Source: JAYQKL01 sp049890195 (GTDB taxonomy: Bacteria; Pseudomonadota; Alphaproteobacteria; RS24). Taken from it: DNA of 64,000 nucleotides. The position numbers and the translations under genes were made by a program. Location: assembly GCA_049890195.1 (NCBI GenBank), contig JBMHBY010000005.1, positions 62,001 to 126,000 of the forward strand, in the 5' to 3' direction. The notes beneath the pieces were generated by a model. That model made no database searches. It worked only from the letters and a program-made list of their open reading frames with translations, and had not been told where the DNA came from. Positions 9,353 to 18,608 of the stretch are shown piece after piece; position 1 is the first letter of the stretch, and each line of letters begins with the position of its first letter.

Positions 9353-10429
9353 ATGGCACACTTCCCGTTTAACGAAGACCACGACATGATCCGTGATGTT
9401 GTCAAAGGCTGGCTCAAGGATTGGGACGATTACGGCCAAAAGCAGCATGTCATTGCCAAATCCGGACAAGCCTACGATCCAGACGGATGGAAAACTTTTG
9501 CCCAAGAACAAGGCATGGCGGGCATTTCCATTGCTGAGGAATATGGCGGCGCCGGGCTTGGTCATCTTGGCCGGGCCGTTGTGATGGAGGAAACAGGCTA
9601 TGTTCTGTTCCCCTCCCCCTTCTTCTCGACCTGTGTGATTTGCGCCGACATCATCGAGACTTTCGGCACTGAAGATGTAAAGTCCGACTGGCTCGGCAGA
9701 ATTGCGGCGGGTGAGGCAATCTTAAGTTTTGTCGATGCCCGCTCGCTGCCCACCGACAATGGCGAGGTCAAACTTGTTTTGGACGCGCAGTTTGCCGACA
9801 TGCTGCTCATCGCCCTGCCCTCGGACACCGGCACCAGCAAAATTGTCATGGCGTCACCGGATGCTGACGGGATTACGGTTACGCCGAGTGAAACAGTCGA
9901 TCCGATGCGGGCGCTGGCTTCGGTCACGCTGAACGGATTTGCCCCCAAAACGAATGATGTGCTGGGCGCAGTCGATAATGCCGACCTCGACAAGGTGCTG
10001 ACCATTGCCTATGGCGCATTGGCGGCAGAGTGCGTTGGTGGATCCCAACGGTGTCTGGATATGACGCTGGACTATGCCGAACAAAGGATACAATTCGACC
10101 GCCCGATTGCCTCCTTCCAGGCTGTGAAGCACCGGTGCGCAGACATGTTCATCAATCTGGAGGCGGCCCGCTCAGCCGCCTATTATGCCGCCGACTCGGA
10201 CAATACCGATGAAAGGCTGGAGGCCTATCTCATTGCCAAACCCTATGCCAGCGAAGCCTATTTCAGCATTGCCGCAGACGCCATCCAGATGCATGGCGGG
10301 ATCGGCTTCACCTGGGAATATCCGCTGCACTATTTTTTCAAACGCGCCCGCGCCAACAAAAGCCTGTTCAATTCCGTTGAAGACTCATACGACCGTCTGG
10401 CAACACTCATCAGACAAGGAGCCGCATGA
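9353..10429 (+). CDS. Acyl-CoA dehydrogenase, FAD-binding subunit (second pair)
   Basis: 358 residues with an ACAD fold. The N-terminus FPFNEDHDMIRDVV, AEEYGGAGLGHLG, the C-terminal YAEQRIQFDRPIASFQAVKH and MHGGIGFTWEYPLH are visible. The helix that carries the catalytic Glu in larger ACADs reads YGALAAECVGG, so it does not have the FERG arrangement. The stop overlaps the next gene by four bases (ATGA). It should pair with the 386-residue subunit downstream. In M. tuberculosis FadE30 acts on the bicyclic HIP-CoA-derived intermediate. The partner here may be a heteromeric version. Confidence 0.8.
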   Translation: MAHFPFNEDHDMIRDVVKGWLKDWDDYGQKQHVIAKSGQAYDPDGWKTFAQEQGMAGISIAEEYGGAGLGHLGRAVVMEETGYVLFPSPFFSTCVICADIIETFGTEDVKSDWLGRIAAGEAILSFVDARSLPTDNGEVKLVLDAQFADMLLIALPSDTGTSKIVMASPDADGITVTPSETVDPMRALASVTLNGFAPKTNDVLGAVDNADLDKVLTIAYGALAAECVGGSQRCLDMTLDYAEQRIQFDRPIASFQAVKHRCADMFINLEAARSAAYYAADSDNTDERLEAYLIAKPYASEAYFSIAADAIQMHGGIGFTWEYPLHYFFKRARANKSLFNSVEDSYDRLATLIRQGAA

Positions 10430-11586
10430 TGCACATTCGTGAAGAAATCAACCAATGGCTCACGGAAAACCTTTCCGGTGAATACGAAAAAGTGCGGTGG
10501 CGCGGCTGTCCGGGTGATGAAGACGCCTATCCAGAATTGCGCAAGGAATGGGAAATGAAACTCGGTGCCGCCGGTTTCATCGGCTTGTCCTGGCCTGAAG
10601 AATATGGCGGCCGCAATCTTGGGTTGATGGATATCGTTGCCTACAATGAAGAGTATGCCCGACATGGCGGCCCCGGCCGGGCCGGCCACATCGGAGAAAC
10701 GCTGGTCGCCCCGACCATCATCGCCTTTGGAACGGAAGACCAGAAACAGCGGTTTCTCCCCGGCATCAAGGAAGGTCGGGAATTCTGGTGTCAGGGCTAT
10801 TCCGAGCCGAATGCCGGGTCTGATTTATCCAATTTAAGAACCAAAGCTGAGTTGGTCGGTGATGAATGGGTGCTGAACGGTCAGAAAATCTGGACCTCAT
10901 TGGCGCATGAGTCGGATTGGGTGTTTGTCGTGGCCCGCGCCGTCGAAGGGTCCAAAGGGCGTGACGGCCTGGTGTTTCTGCTGGTGCCGCTTGATCAAGA
11001 CGGCATCGAAATCCGCCCCATCCATCAGATCAGCGGCACGGCGGAATTCAATGAAGTCTATTTCACCAATGCCAAAACCAGTCAGGACAACATTATCGGG
11101 GAAGTCGGCGAAGGCTGGAAAATCGCCATGGCTCTGCTGGCCTTTGAGCGCGGCACATCCACTTTGGGCCAGCAGATGCTGTTCAAAAGCGAGCTGGACA
11201 TGATTGTCGATATCGCCGCGCGCAATGGCGCGATGGACAACCCGTTGATCCGCCAGCGTATTGCGAAGGCTCATGCCGGGCTGAAGGTCATGCGTTTCAA
11301 CGCCCTGCGCATGCTGAACGGCACGGAAAACGGCACCATGACCAAAGAAGGCTATATTTCCAAGATCTTTTGGGCAACCTGGCACAGGGATCTCGGGGAA
11401 CTCGCCATGGATGTTGTCGGTGATGAGGCAGAACTCGTTGACGGCGAGTTCAGCAGAATGCAAAAGCTGTTCCTTTATACACGTGCCGATACGATTTATG
11501 CCGGCACCAACCAAATCCAGCGTAACATGATTGCTGAGCGGGCGCTCGGCATGCCCAAAGAACCGAGGGGGTTCAACAATGGTTGA
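10426..11586 (+). CDS. Acyl-CoA dehydrogenase, catalytic subunit (FadE30-like)
   Basis: 386 residues resembling FadE30 (Rv3560c) throughout: SWPEEYGGRNLG, WCQGYSEPNAGSDLSNL, GQKIWTSLAHESDW, PIHQISGTAEFNEVYF, LLAFERGTSTLGQQ and IYAGTNQIQRN. The Glu of FERG is the probable base, and the DREQFG helix motif is replaced by NPLIRQRIAKAHAG. AAGGAG precedes tandem ATG codons at 10426 and 10429, either of which could be used. FadE30 dehydrogenates the CoA thioester of the hydroxylated perhydroindane propionate. The next gene is IpdF-like, as in the mycobacterial cluster. Confidence 0.85.
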   Translation: MMHIREEINQWLTENLSGEYEKVRWRGCPGDEDAYPELRKEWEMKLGAAGFIGLSWPEEYGGRNLGLMDIVAYNEEYARHGGPGRAGHIGETLVAPTIIAFGTEDQKQRFLPGIKEGREFWCQGYSEPNAGSDLSNLRTKAELVGDEWVLNGQKIWTSLAHESDWVFVVARAVEGSKGRDGLVFLLVPLDQDGIEIRPIHQISGTAEFNEVYFTNAKTSQDNIIGEVGEGWKIAMALLAFERGTSTLGQQMLFKSELDMIVDIAARNGAMDNPLIRQRIAKAHAGLKVMRFNALRMLNGTENGTMTKEGYISKIFWATWHRDLGELAMDVVGDEAELVDGEFSRMQKLFLYTRADTIYAGTNQIQRNMIAERALGMPKEPRGFNNG

Positions 11587-12367
11587 CCTGAAACAAGTCC
11601 CTGATTATGTCCCCGGCCATAACCTTCTGGCCGGCAAAAACGTCATCATCACGGCGGCGGCAGGCACCGGCATCGGCTTTGCAGTCGCCAAAAAATGTCT
11701 GGAGGAAGGCGCCAGCATCCTGATTTCCGATATTCACGAAGGGCGTCTGGCTGAGGCGAAAGAAAAACTCATCCATGAAACGGGGGGCACAGTCCACAGC
11801 TGCCTGTGCAATGTCACGGTGCAGGCTGATGTTGATGCCCTGTTTGCAGCAGCTGAAAAGGCTTTCGGGGCAATTGATGTTGTCATCAACAATGCCGGTC
11901 TTGGCGGCACCGCCGATCTCGTTGACATGAAGGACGAGGAATGGGCCATAGTTCTTGATGTCACCCTGAATGGCTGTTTCCGCATCAACCGGGCAGCCAT
12001 GCAGCACATGAAAGCCGGGGATGGCGGTGTCATTGTCAACAACGCTTCGGTTCTGGGGTGGCGGGCGCAAAAAGGACAGTCCCATTATGCTGCCGCCAAA
12101 GCCGGCGTGATGGCGCTGACGCGGTGTGCCGCCATTGAAGGGGCCGAGTTTGGTGTCAGGGTCAATGCCGTTGCCCCGTCACTTGCGATGCATCCGTTTC
12201 TGCACAAGGTCACATCCAAAGAGCTTCTGGCCGAGCTTGAAGCCAAGGAAGCCTTCGGACGCGGCAGTGAAGTCTGGGAACAGGCCAACATCATGGTCTT
12301 TTTGGCAAGCGGCTACTCATCCTATCTGACCGGCGAGGTCATTTCATCATCGAGCCAAAGAGCCTAG
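11579..12367 (+). CDS. ipdF: IpdF-like SDR dehydrogenase
   Basis: 262 residues from the ATG at 11579, overlapping the fadE30-like stop by eight bases. The length equals that of IpdF (Rv3559c). The cofactor motif is altered to TAAAGTGIGFAVA. Catalytic residues are in NNASVLG and SHYAAAKAG (Tyr-x3-Lys). IpdF interconverts the 5-hydroxy and 5-keto forms of the bicyclic CoA ester during ring C/D degradation. The juxtaposition with a FadE30-like gene matches the mycobacterial order. A generic fatty-acid SDR is the alternative. Confidence 0.78.
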   Translation: MVDLKQVPDYVPGHNLLAGKNVIITAAAGTGIGFAVAKKCLEEGASILISDIHEGRLAEAKEKLIHETGGTVHSCLCNVTVQADVDALFAAAEKAFGAIDVVINNAGLGGTADLVDMKDEEWAIVLDVTLNGCFRINRAAMQHMKAGDGGVIVNNASVLGWRAQKGQSHYAAAKAGVMALTRCAAIEGAEFGVRVNAVAPSLAMHPFLHKVTSKELLAELEAKEAFGRGSEVWEQANIMVFLASGYSSYLTGEVISSSSQRA

Positions 12368-12377
12368 GAACAAAAAC

Positions 12378-12833
12378 ATGAAAAAAAACTATCAAACGCC
12401 GCACGAACTGATGGGCCAGGAAGGTGTCACCCTTGGGCCTACGGACTGGATGACCGTCGACCAGCAGCGCGTTGACGGTTTTGCCGATGCAACCGATGAC
12501 CATCAGTGGATTCATGTTGACCCCGAGCGAGCTGCGGACGGACCGTTCGGCGGCACCATTGCGCATGGCTATCTGACACTTTCCCTGGCCAATAAATTTC
12601 TGCCAATGATGCTTGAAGTTGAACAGATGTCCATGGGCGTCAATTACGGCATAGACAAAGCCCGCTTCCCCAATGCCGTCAAGGTCGGCGCCAAAATCCG
12701 CGCAACAGGTGAATTCATCAAAATCGAGGAAGTCAAAGGCGGGGTGCAGTCAACGCTCAGGGTCACGATTGAGGTTGAGGGCGAGGAGCGACCGGCCTGC
12801 GTGGTTGACACAATCAGCCGGTATTACCCTTGA
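12378..12833 (+). CDS. MaoC-type (R)-specific enoyl-CoA hydratase
   Basis: 151 residues with a single hot-dog domain. The hydratase-2 motif is clear: an Asp in FADATDDHQWIHVDPERA with the catalytic His five residues on, followed by GPFGGTIAHGYLTLSL. It probably hydrates an enoyl-CoA made by one of the upstream ACADs and supplies a substrate for the SDRs. It is the last metabolic gene of the long operon. A 62-base gap with a strong ribosome site at its end separates it from the DUF3604 gene. Confidence 0.85.
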   Translation: MKKNYQTPHELMGQEGVTLGPTDWMTVDQQRVDGFADATDDHQWIHVDPERAADGPFGGTIAHGYLTLSLANKFLPMMLEVEQMSMGVNYGIDKARFPNAVKVGAKIRATGEFIKIEEVKGGVQSTLRVTIEVEGEERPACVVDTISRYYP

Positions 12834-12895
12834 TCAAAATTGACCTTAATCATCAGCAATGTCAGTATAATTTAACTTTTTGACGGGAGGGGAAC

Positions 12896-15142
12896 ATGCC
12901 GGGGCTTTTCAAAAACAAATTTACAGTGGCGGCCGTCTTATTGATCGCCGTCAGTGCTGTCTTCCTTGTTGACACCGCCAACATGAAGGGGCAACTGGGC
13001 GAAGAACGCGGCCGCGGCACCATCATCGGGGGCAGTCTGCCGGATGCATTTGTCATTGCCAAGCAACAGGATGACCTGGACACGGCACCCGCCGGCAAAA
13101 CCAAACAAATCCTGTTCGGCGACCTTCATGTCCACACCACCTATTCCACGGACGCCTTTTTGTGGGCCTTGCCGATGAACCACGGCAAAGGGATCCACCC
13201 TCTGGCCGACGCCTGTGATTATGCCCGCTATTGCTCATCCCTTGATTTCTGGTCCATTACGGATCATGCCGAGGCCTCAACCCCGGCTAGATGGGAAAAC
13301 GCCAAACAAAGCATGCGGGAATGCCAAGCCAAAGCCATCGACCAGTCCAATCCGGACATGGTTTCATTTCTCGGCTTTGAATGGACACAGATCGGCCTGA
13401 CACCCGATGAACATTACGGCCATAAAAACGTCATTTTCCAGCATTTAGAGGATGAGCAAGTTGCTCCACGGCCCATCGGATCCGGTGGTGGCGCAACCGC
13501 GGCACTTCGTCAAAATGCCACCGGTGTGCCAACCATCGTCTCATTGATGGATTTCAAAAACCGCAGGGATTATTGGGATTTCAACACCTATTTTGCCAAA
13601 ATTCGTGAAGTGCCGGATTGTGACCCTGACATTCCATCCGATCAGCTGCCGGCTTCGTGTTTTGAAACGGCTCTGACACCTGGTGATCTGGTACGAAAAT
13701 TACGCGATGAGCAGAAACTCGACCCGTTGATCATTCCGCATGGTTCGACATGGGGTCTTTACACCCCGCCCGGCGCATCCTGGGACAAGGCCCTGCATCC
13801 GGCCCAAAGACCGGATGAATTTGGCTTGATAGAAATTTATTCCGGCCATGGCAACACAGAAGAGTACCGCAGTTACCGTGCTTTTGCAGTTGACCAGAAC
13901 GGCAATCAATACTGCCCCGCCCCGACTGCGGATTACACCCCACCCTGTGTGCGCGCCGGTGAAATTATATTTGAACGCTGCATGGATGGCGGTGAAGGCG
14001 AAGCGGTTTGCCGGGAGCGTCAGAAACAGACAGAGCAAATCGCGATTGATATGGGGCCGGCCTATCACATGGCGATCGGGGGCGAGAGCGCCAAGGACTG
14101 GCTGCTGTCCGGCCAATGCACGGATTGTTACCTGCCGACCATCAATCACCGGCCGACCAAAAGTGTGCAATATGGCCTCGCCGTATCGCGTTTTGACGAA
14201 AACCCTGATGATCCGGCGCGGTTCCATTGGGGCTTCATCAGTTCCTCCGACAATCATCGCGGGCGGCCGGGCACCGGCTACAAGGAAGTGGCGCGCCGCC
14301 TGACGACGGAAGCGTCGGGGGCCATCAGCCCGTTCTGGTTTGATCTGCTCAATCCGGAGGTGGTTCCGGTTGACGCTTTTCCCCATTACAAATCCACCGA
14401 GGATTTGATGCGTGAGGCGACACTCCAGCTGGCAGAGATTGAACGCATGTCCGGCTTCTGGACCACCGGCGGCTTGGCGGCCGTACATACGGACGGACGC
14501 TCTCGCGAAGAAATCTGGCAAGCCATGAAACGCCGCGAGACCTTCGCCACTTCCGGCCCTCGCATGTTGTTGTGGTTCGACAGAACCGGCGCAGACGGAC
14601 AGGAAGTGCCCATGGGCGGCAAGGTGACCGACACGCAAAGCGGCACTTTCCGGGTCAAGGCAGTCGGTTCCTTCAAGCAAAAACCGGGCTGTCCGGATTT
14701 CGCGGTGGAAGCCCTCGGGCAAGACCGTATTGACATGCTGTGTTCCGGCGAATGTTACAATCCGGGCGATGAGCGCAATCTGATTGAACGCATCGAGATT
14801 GTCCGCATTCGCCCGCAAATGGTCGCCGGTGAACTGATAGACACACTGATTGAGGATCCATTCCTCGTGCATCAATGCGAACCGGATCAGAATGGCTGCA
14901 GTTTTGAGTTCACCGACCCCTCATTTTCCGCTGATCAGCGTGATGCCTTGTATTACGCCCGCGCCATTCAGGAGCCACGGCCGACCATCAATGCCGAACC
15001 GATCAAATGCACTCTGGATGAGGAAGGCAACTGTATTGATGCGGAAATCTGTTACGGCGATTATCGCTCCGGTGACAGCGACTGCACAACCATGAAGGAT
15101 GTCAGGGCCTGGTCTTCACCGATTTATGTCAATCACCCCTAG
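12896..15142 (+). CDS. DUF3604 family PHP-like metal-dependent protein, cassette copy A
   Basis: 748 residues, preceded by GGGAGGGG. An N-terminal hydrophobic segment (residues 9-26) suggests export or a membrane anchor. FGDLHVHTTYS (His78, His80) and WSITDHAE (Asp123, His124) form the metal site of PHP-type phosphoesterase folds. Later His and Asp residues in IIPHGSTWG, IEIYSGHGNTE and ISSSDNHRG probably complete it. At least ten cysteines, some in pairs, suggest disulfides in the periplasm. The substrate is unknown. Related PHP proteins include phosphoesterases and carbamate/ester hydrolases. It is followed by a parvulin-like and a HupE-like gene, as in the second copy at 53213. Confidence 0.85.
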   Translation: MPGLFKNKFTVAAVLLIAVSAVFLVDTANMKGQLGEERGRGTIIGGSLPDAFVIAKQQDDLDTAPAGKTKQILFGDLHVHTTYSTDAFLWALPMNHGKGIHPLADACDYARYCSSLDFWSITDHAEASTPARWENAKQSMRECQAKAIDQSNPDMVSFLGFEWTQIGLTPDEHYGHKNVIFQHLEDEQVAPRPIGSGGGATAALRQNATGVPTIVSLMDFKNRRDYWDFNTYFAKIREVPDCDPDIPSDQLPASCFETALTPGDLVRKLRDEQKLDPLIIPHGSTWGLYTPPGASWDKALHPAQRPDEFGLIEIYSGHGNTEEYRSYRAFAVDQNGNQYCPAPTADYTPPCVRAGEIIFERCMDGGEGEAVCRERQKQTEQIAIDMGPAYHMAIGGESAKDWLLSGQCTDCYLPTINHRPTKSVQYGLAVSRFDENPDDPARFHWGFISSSDNHRGRPGTGYKEVARRLTTEASGAISPFWFDLLNPEVVPVDAFPHYKSTEDLMREATLQLAEIERMSGFWTTGGLAAVHTDGRSREEIWQAMKRRETFATSGPRMLLWFDRTGADGQEVPMGGKVTDTQSGTFRVKAVGSFKQKPGCPDFAVEALGQDRIDMLCSGECYNPGDERNLIERIEIVRIRPQMVAGELIDTLIEDPFLVHQCEPDQNGCSFEFTDPSFSADQRDALYYARAIQEPRPTINAEPIKCTLDEEGNCIDAEICYGDYRSGDSDCTTMKDVRAWSSPIYVNHP

Positions 15143-15992
15143 AGCAATGCCGGGCCGCCCAACCCTGACGTCTCCGCTGGCCGGACTGGCAGCCGGCATT
15201 GCAGGATTGCTGTTGGCTTTGATCAGTGCTTTGGGGCTAAAAACCGGCTTTCTGGACACACAGGACTGGGTGGCCAAGGTCAATGGCATCGACATTCCCG
15301 CCAGTGAGTATAACCGGGCTTTGCTCGCCATGCAGGACGGACTGAAACGTGGTCTGACCGAGGAGGATCGACGGAAGGCCCTGCAGGTTCTCGTGGATGA
15401 GGAATTGCTGCTGCAGGAGGCCGAAGCATTGGGGTTGACGCGTTCCGATACAGTGGTGCGGAAGAACCTGATACAAGCGATGATGAAGGCAAGCACAAGT
15501 TTTACGGAAACCGAGCCTGGCGAACAACAATTGCAGGGTTTTTATGCTGAAAACCGGGCATTATTCTCAGGCCCGTCCATCCTGAGTGTTGCTTCTGTCA
15601 GATCCCCGTCACCAACCATTGCCTCCGAATTTGTGCAGGCGTTGAAAAAAGGCGAGGCGTTCCTTCAGGCAGCAAACCGCCTTGGCATGGAAAACCTGGA
15701 CATTCCTGAAAAAATACCCCCTGCCAAACTCGCGGATTATGTCGGCGGTGATTTGGCGCAAACACTGGCCCAACTGAGCGCCGACGACATTGCCGGCCCG
15801 TTGGTGCAGGACGGAGATTACAGTTTTTTTTGGATCCGACAAAAAAGCGGCGGCACACAGCCCTTCGCGTCAGTGCGCAACAGCGTCAAAGCCGAGTGGC
15901 AGCGCCGGAAAAATGAAGAGGCTTTTGAAGCGTTTTTGGATGGCTTACGCCGGTCCGCCCGCATCACCATAAAGGCGGACACCGACCAGTGA
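15126..15992 (+). CDS. Membrane-anchored parvulin-like peptidyl-prolyl isomerase, cassette copy A
   Basis: About 288 residues. Residues 16-36 form a single hydrophobic anchor. A SurA/PpiC N-terminal-like region follows (VNGIDIPASEYNRALLAMQ, then LVDEELLLQEAEALG), and a diverged parvulin-like C-terminal region. The start is uncertain: ATG at 15099, 15126 or 15147 are all in frame and none has a strong ribosome site. I chose 15126, overlapping the DUF3604 stop by 17 bases. The parvulin core lacks obvious catalytic residues, so a chaperone role for the exported DUF3604 protein is plausible. It overlaps the next gene by one base. Confidence 0.72.
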   Translation: MSITPRAMPGRPTLTSPLAGLAAGIAGLLLALISALGLKTGFLDTQDWVAKVNGIDIPASEYNRALLAMQDGLKRGLTEEDRRKALQVLVDEELLLQEAEALGLTRSDTVVRKNLIQAMMKASTSFTETEPGEQQLQGFYAENRALFSGPSILSVASVRSPSPTIASEFVQALKKGEAFLQAANRLGMENLDIPEKIPPAKLADYVGGDLAQTLAQLSADDIAGPLVQDGDYSFFWIRQKSGGTQPFASVRNSVKAEWQRRKNEEAFEAFLDGLRRSARITIKADTDQ

Positions 15993-17182
15993 TGCGCACC
16001 GCTGCAGTCTCCTTGCTGATTTTTCTGCTTACAGGGCTTTCGGCACAGGCCCATGTCAAAAGCCAGTCCTATTCTGAATGGCAGGCCGCGGACCAGAGCC
16101 TTTCCTTTGCCTATAGTGTTGACCTTCGACGCATCACCCAGCTGTCCCGGCTCTATCAGGACGAAACCGGTTTTATCCAGCTGTTTGAGCGGCATCTTCG
16201 CGAGACCCTGAAGGTTGAACAAAAAACGCCCTGCCGATGGTCAGAACTCAACATCAGGGAACATGTCCGCGGAAAGTTGAAGGCATCCGGGCGTTTTGCA
16301 TGTCCGGACACAATAGACGCGCAACATACGCGCATCACGATAGACAGCTTCCATGCCGTCTCCTCAACCCATGTGCATTACGCCCGCCTTAAACTTACAG
16401 ACACAACACATCAAATCGTGTTGAACAAGGCGAACAGAAGCTTTCGGTTTGATATTGGTGCCGTGACGGATACGTTTGCCGGGTTTTTCACAGTCGGGTT
16501 TTCACATGTGGTTTCCGGCCTGGACCATATGCTTTTTCTGCTGGCCCTGATACTGGCAGCCACCAGACCATCAACCGCCATCTGGTGCATCACCGGGTTC
16601 ACGCTCGGCCACAGCCTGACCCTCGGACTGGCTGTTTTTGGCTGGATTGCACCGGACATGCCCTTGATCGAAGCCATGATCGGCTTGACGATTGCGGTCA
16701 CGGCCAATCAAGCGGCACAACAGGACAGGGGTGCATCTGGCCTGCTCGCTCCGGCAGTGCTGGCAATGATGGTACTGTTGGTGTTCATCCTCGGTGCATT
16801 TCTGTCAAAAGCCTATCTTCTGGCCGGATTGGGCTTAACTCTGTTTGTGCTTGGAGAGAGCACACTTGAAACCACCTGGCGGCAGCGCTTTTTGCCGGTG
16901 ATGACGGTCTGCTTCGGACTTGTCCATGGTGCCGGGTTTGCCGAGGGGCTGCTTGATCTGAATTTCAACCAGAATGATCTGCTCACCCCGATGCTGGGGT
17001 TCAATCTTGGGGTCGAGGTCGCCCAGCTGGTCGGGCTTTCCGGTTTTTACGTTCTGATTTTGGTTGGCCGCAACCTCTACAAGACCGAACAAACCGACAC
17101 TCTGGTTTTGGTCCACCGCGGGGTCTGCCTGAGCCTGTTCGGACTTGGCATGTTCTGGTTTGCACAAAGGCTGTGGAGCTAA
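15992..17182 (+). CDS. HupE/UreJ-type membrane protein, cassette copy A
   Basis: 396 residues from the ATG at 15992 (TGATG overlap; a GTG three bases earlier is possible). A signal peptide (residues 1-17, ending AQA) precedes a soluble domain of about 150 residues. A C-terminal bundle of six or more membrane helices follows, with SHVVSGLDHMLFLLAL, TGFTLGHSLTLGLAVFG and LVHGAGFAEG. These His/Asp motifs are typical of the HupE/UreJ_2 family, some members of which carry nickel or cobalt. No hydrogenase or urease genes are nearby. The gene ends five bases before a convergent gene. Confidence 0.78.
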   Translation: MRTAAVSLLIFLLTGLSAQAHVKSQSYSEWQAADQSLSFAYSVDLRRITQLSRLYQDETGFIQLFERHLRETLKVEQKTPCRWSELNIREHVRGKLKASGRFACPDTIDAQHTRITIDSFHAVSSTHVHYARLKLTDTTHQIVLNKANRSFRFDIGAVTDTFAGFFTVGFSHVVSGLDHMLFLLALILAATRPSTAIWCITGFTLGHSLTLGLAVFGWIAPDMPLIEAMIGLTIAVTANQAAQQDRGASGLLAPAVLAMMVLLVFILGAFLSKAYLLAGLGLTLFVLGESTLETTWRQRFLPVMTVCFGLVHGAGFAEGLLDLNFNQNDLLTPMLGFNLGVEVAQLVGLSGFYVLILVGRNLYKTEQTDTLVLVHRGVCLSLFGLGMFWFAQRLWS

Positions 17183-17187
17183 TGAAA

Positions 17188-18603
17188 TCAGTCTGAGGCG
17201 AGCGCCGCCTCAACCAACCGGAGCTGGGCCGTCAACCAATAGATTTCATAGCTGTTCCTGCTGCCGTCCTTGGCCGCCGCGAGCAGGGTTTCCAGGGCCC
17301 GTTTGTGCAATTCTTGGGTTTGCCGCCAGGCCGGTCCGCTTTCATCCGCTTTGGCGATTTCAATCAAATGCATGGCATGAACCGGTTTTCCGTCATCAAG
17401 ATAACGGGCAATACGGGCATTGATTTCAGCCTGCCCCCCAAGCGTCACCAAATCCTGATAAACGGCAGTGTCCGGAACCGCATAAAGCTCAGTGGTTTTG
17501 TCGAAATGGAACCAGGTCGCATAATATTCCCAGATGCTCTTGACCGCCCAGGCGACTTTCCCGTGCTCCTCGGACAAGGCCAGCTCCGGCGGCAGACTAA
17601 TGCTTGCCATCAACTCGCCGAGCGTTTTGCCGGCATTCATGCCGGCGACGGTCGCATCATGCACATAGGCGACTGCATCGCGCATTTTGCGCAATCCGGT
17701 GCGGATGGCCTGTTTGTCCGTCACCGGTTCACGGTGGCTCGGCACAATCACATCAGGGTCGAGACCGATGATAAGGTCAAGAGACTTGATATACTCAACC
17801 GGTTTGCGGACCTTTTCCCCGCGCATGGTGAAAACATTGGGGAATTGCGGGAAAATCGGCCCGAAAGTGTCGCCACTGAAGAGGATTTTCTCCTTGGGCA
17901 TCCACAGCACCAGATTGTCGGCGCCTTCAGCTCCCGGTGTGCCGATGATTTCCAGCACACGCCCGCCCTCTTCGATGCGCAATGTTTCAAAATCATGAAC
18001 CGTGAGGTCTGAGCGGATGCCGCCATATTGCAATAACTCTAGGGTCGGCGGCTCCTCCGGCATGAACGGGAACAGCAGTCGGTTGCGCCCATAGAAATAA
18101 TCGTTCAGTTCGGTCAGGTATCGCTGCTCCTCTTGAAAATCGACATGGGTCACAATCTGCGTGTCAGGCCGCTGCCAGAATTTCACCCCACCGATATGGT
18201 CGGCATGGGAATGGCTGAGAATGATGTGGGTCAAGGGTTTTTCAGGAACAGCCGCTTCAAACGCCTTGATTTGTTTGGCCACTTGCAGGGACAGGCCGGT
18301 ATCGAACAGAATGTGGCTGGTCTCGGTGACAATCAGATGTGTGTTGCCGACTCCGGTTGCCTGATAGATATCCGGGCCGATTTCGCGCACCTCTATCGGG
18401 ATGTTGATGAATTCGGCGGCGACGCTGGTCACACCATCCTCCCCGCCGGACATCCGCTCAGCAGCCATGTCACTGATGCGGTCAACGGCCGCGATGCTGA
18501 CCTGCCGCTTGAATTCACCGGAGGACGCCAGAAGTGCGGCAAGGCCCGCAAGAACCAAGACAACACCGATGAGAAGATGTTTTTTGCTCAATTTTTTCAT
18601 CAT
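17188..18603 (-). CDS. Alkylsulfatase-like metallo-beta-lactamase-fold hydrolase
   Basis: 471 residues with an N-terminal hydrophobic helix (10-27) that may be a signal anchor. The metal motif SHSHADH (His131, His133, Asp135, His136), later HREPV and FSGDTFGP fit the MBL fold. The segment EEHGKVAWAVKSIWEYYATW (near 350) is characteristic of the dimerisation domain of SdsA1-type secondary and primary alkylsulfatases. It is shorter than SdsA1 and seems to lack the C-terminal SCP2-like domain. AGGAAAC precedes tandem ATGs at 18603 and 18600. It lies five bases after a sulfatase gene, supporting a sulfate-ester role. Confidence 0.8.
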   Translation of the reverse strand: MMKKLSKKHLLIGVVLVLAGLAALLASSGEFKRQVSIAAVDRISDMAAERMSGGEDGVTSVAAEFINIPIEVREIGPDIYQATGVGNTHLIVTETSHILFDTGLSLQVAKQIKAFEAAVPEKPLTHIILSHSHADHIGGVKFWQRPDTQIVTHVDFQEEQRYLTELNDYFYGRNRLLFPFMPEEPPTLELLQYGGIRSDLTVHDFETLRIEEGGRVLEIIGTPGAEGADNLVLWMPKEKILFSGDTFGPIFPQFPNVFTMRGEKVRKPVEYIKSLDLIIGLDPDVIVPSHREPVTDKQAIRTGLRKMRDAVAYVHDATVAGMNAGKTLGELMASISLPPELALSEEHGKVAWAVKSIWEYYATWFHFDKTTELYAVPDTAVYQDLVTLGGQAEINARIARYLDDGKPVHAMHLIEIAKADESGPAWRQTQELHKRALETLLAAAKDGSRNSYEIYWLTAQLRLVEAALASD

Positions 18604-18608
18604 GTTTC

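Noticed and set aside
12854..12870. Weak match to the 17-base palindrome before the first DUF3604 gene
   Set aside because: About 10 of 17 bases agree and the inverted symmetry is lost, so it is no better than chance in an AT-rich gap.
13700..14875. Long open frame on the minus strand (about 391 codons) opposite the DUF3604 gene
   Set aside because: It is antisense to a protein with clear family motifs, has no recognisable domain or ribosome site, and its composition is that of a mirrored coding frame.
15992..17182. HupE/UreJ-type genes as hydrogenase or urease accessory genes
   Set aside because: No hydrogenase or urease subunits occur in the window; the association here is with DUF3604 and foldase genes in both copies.
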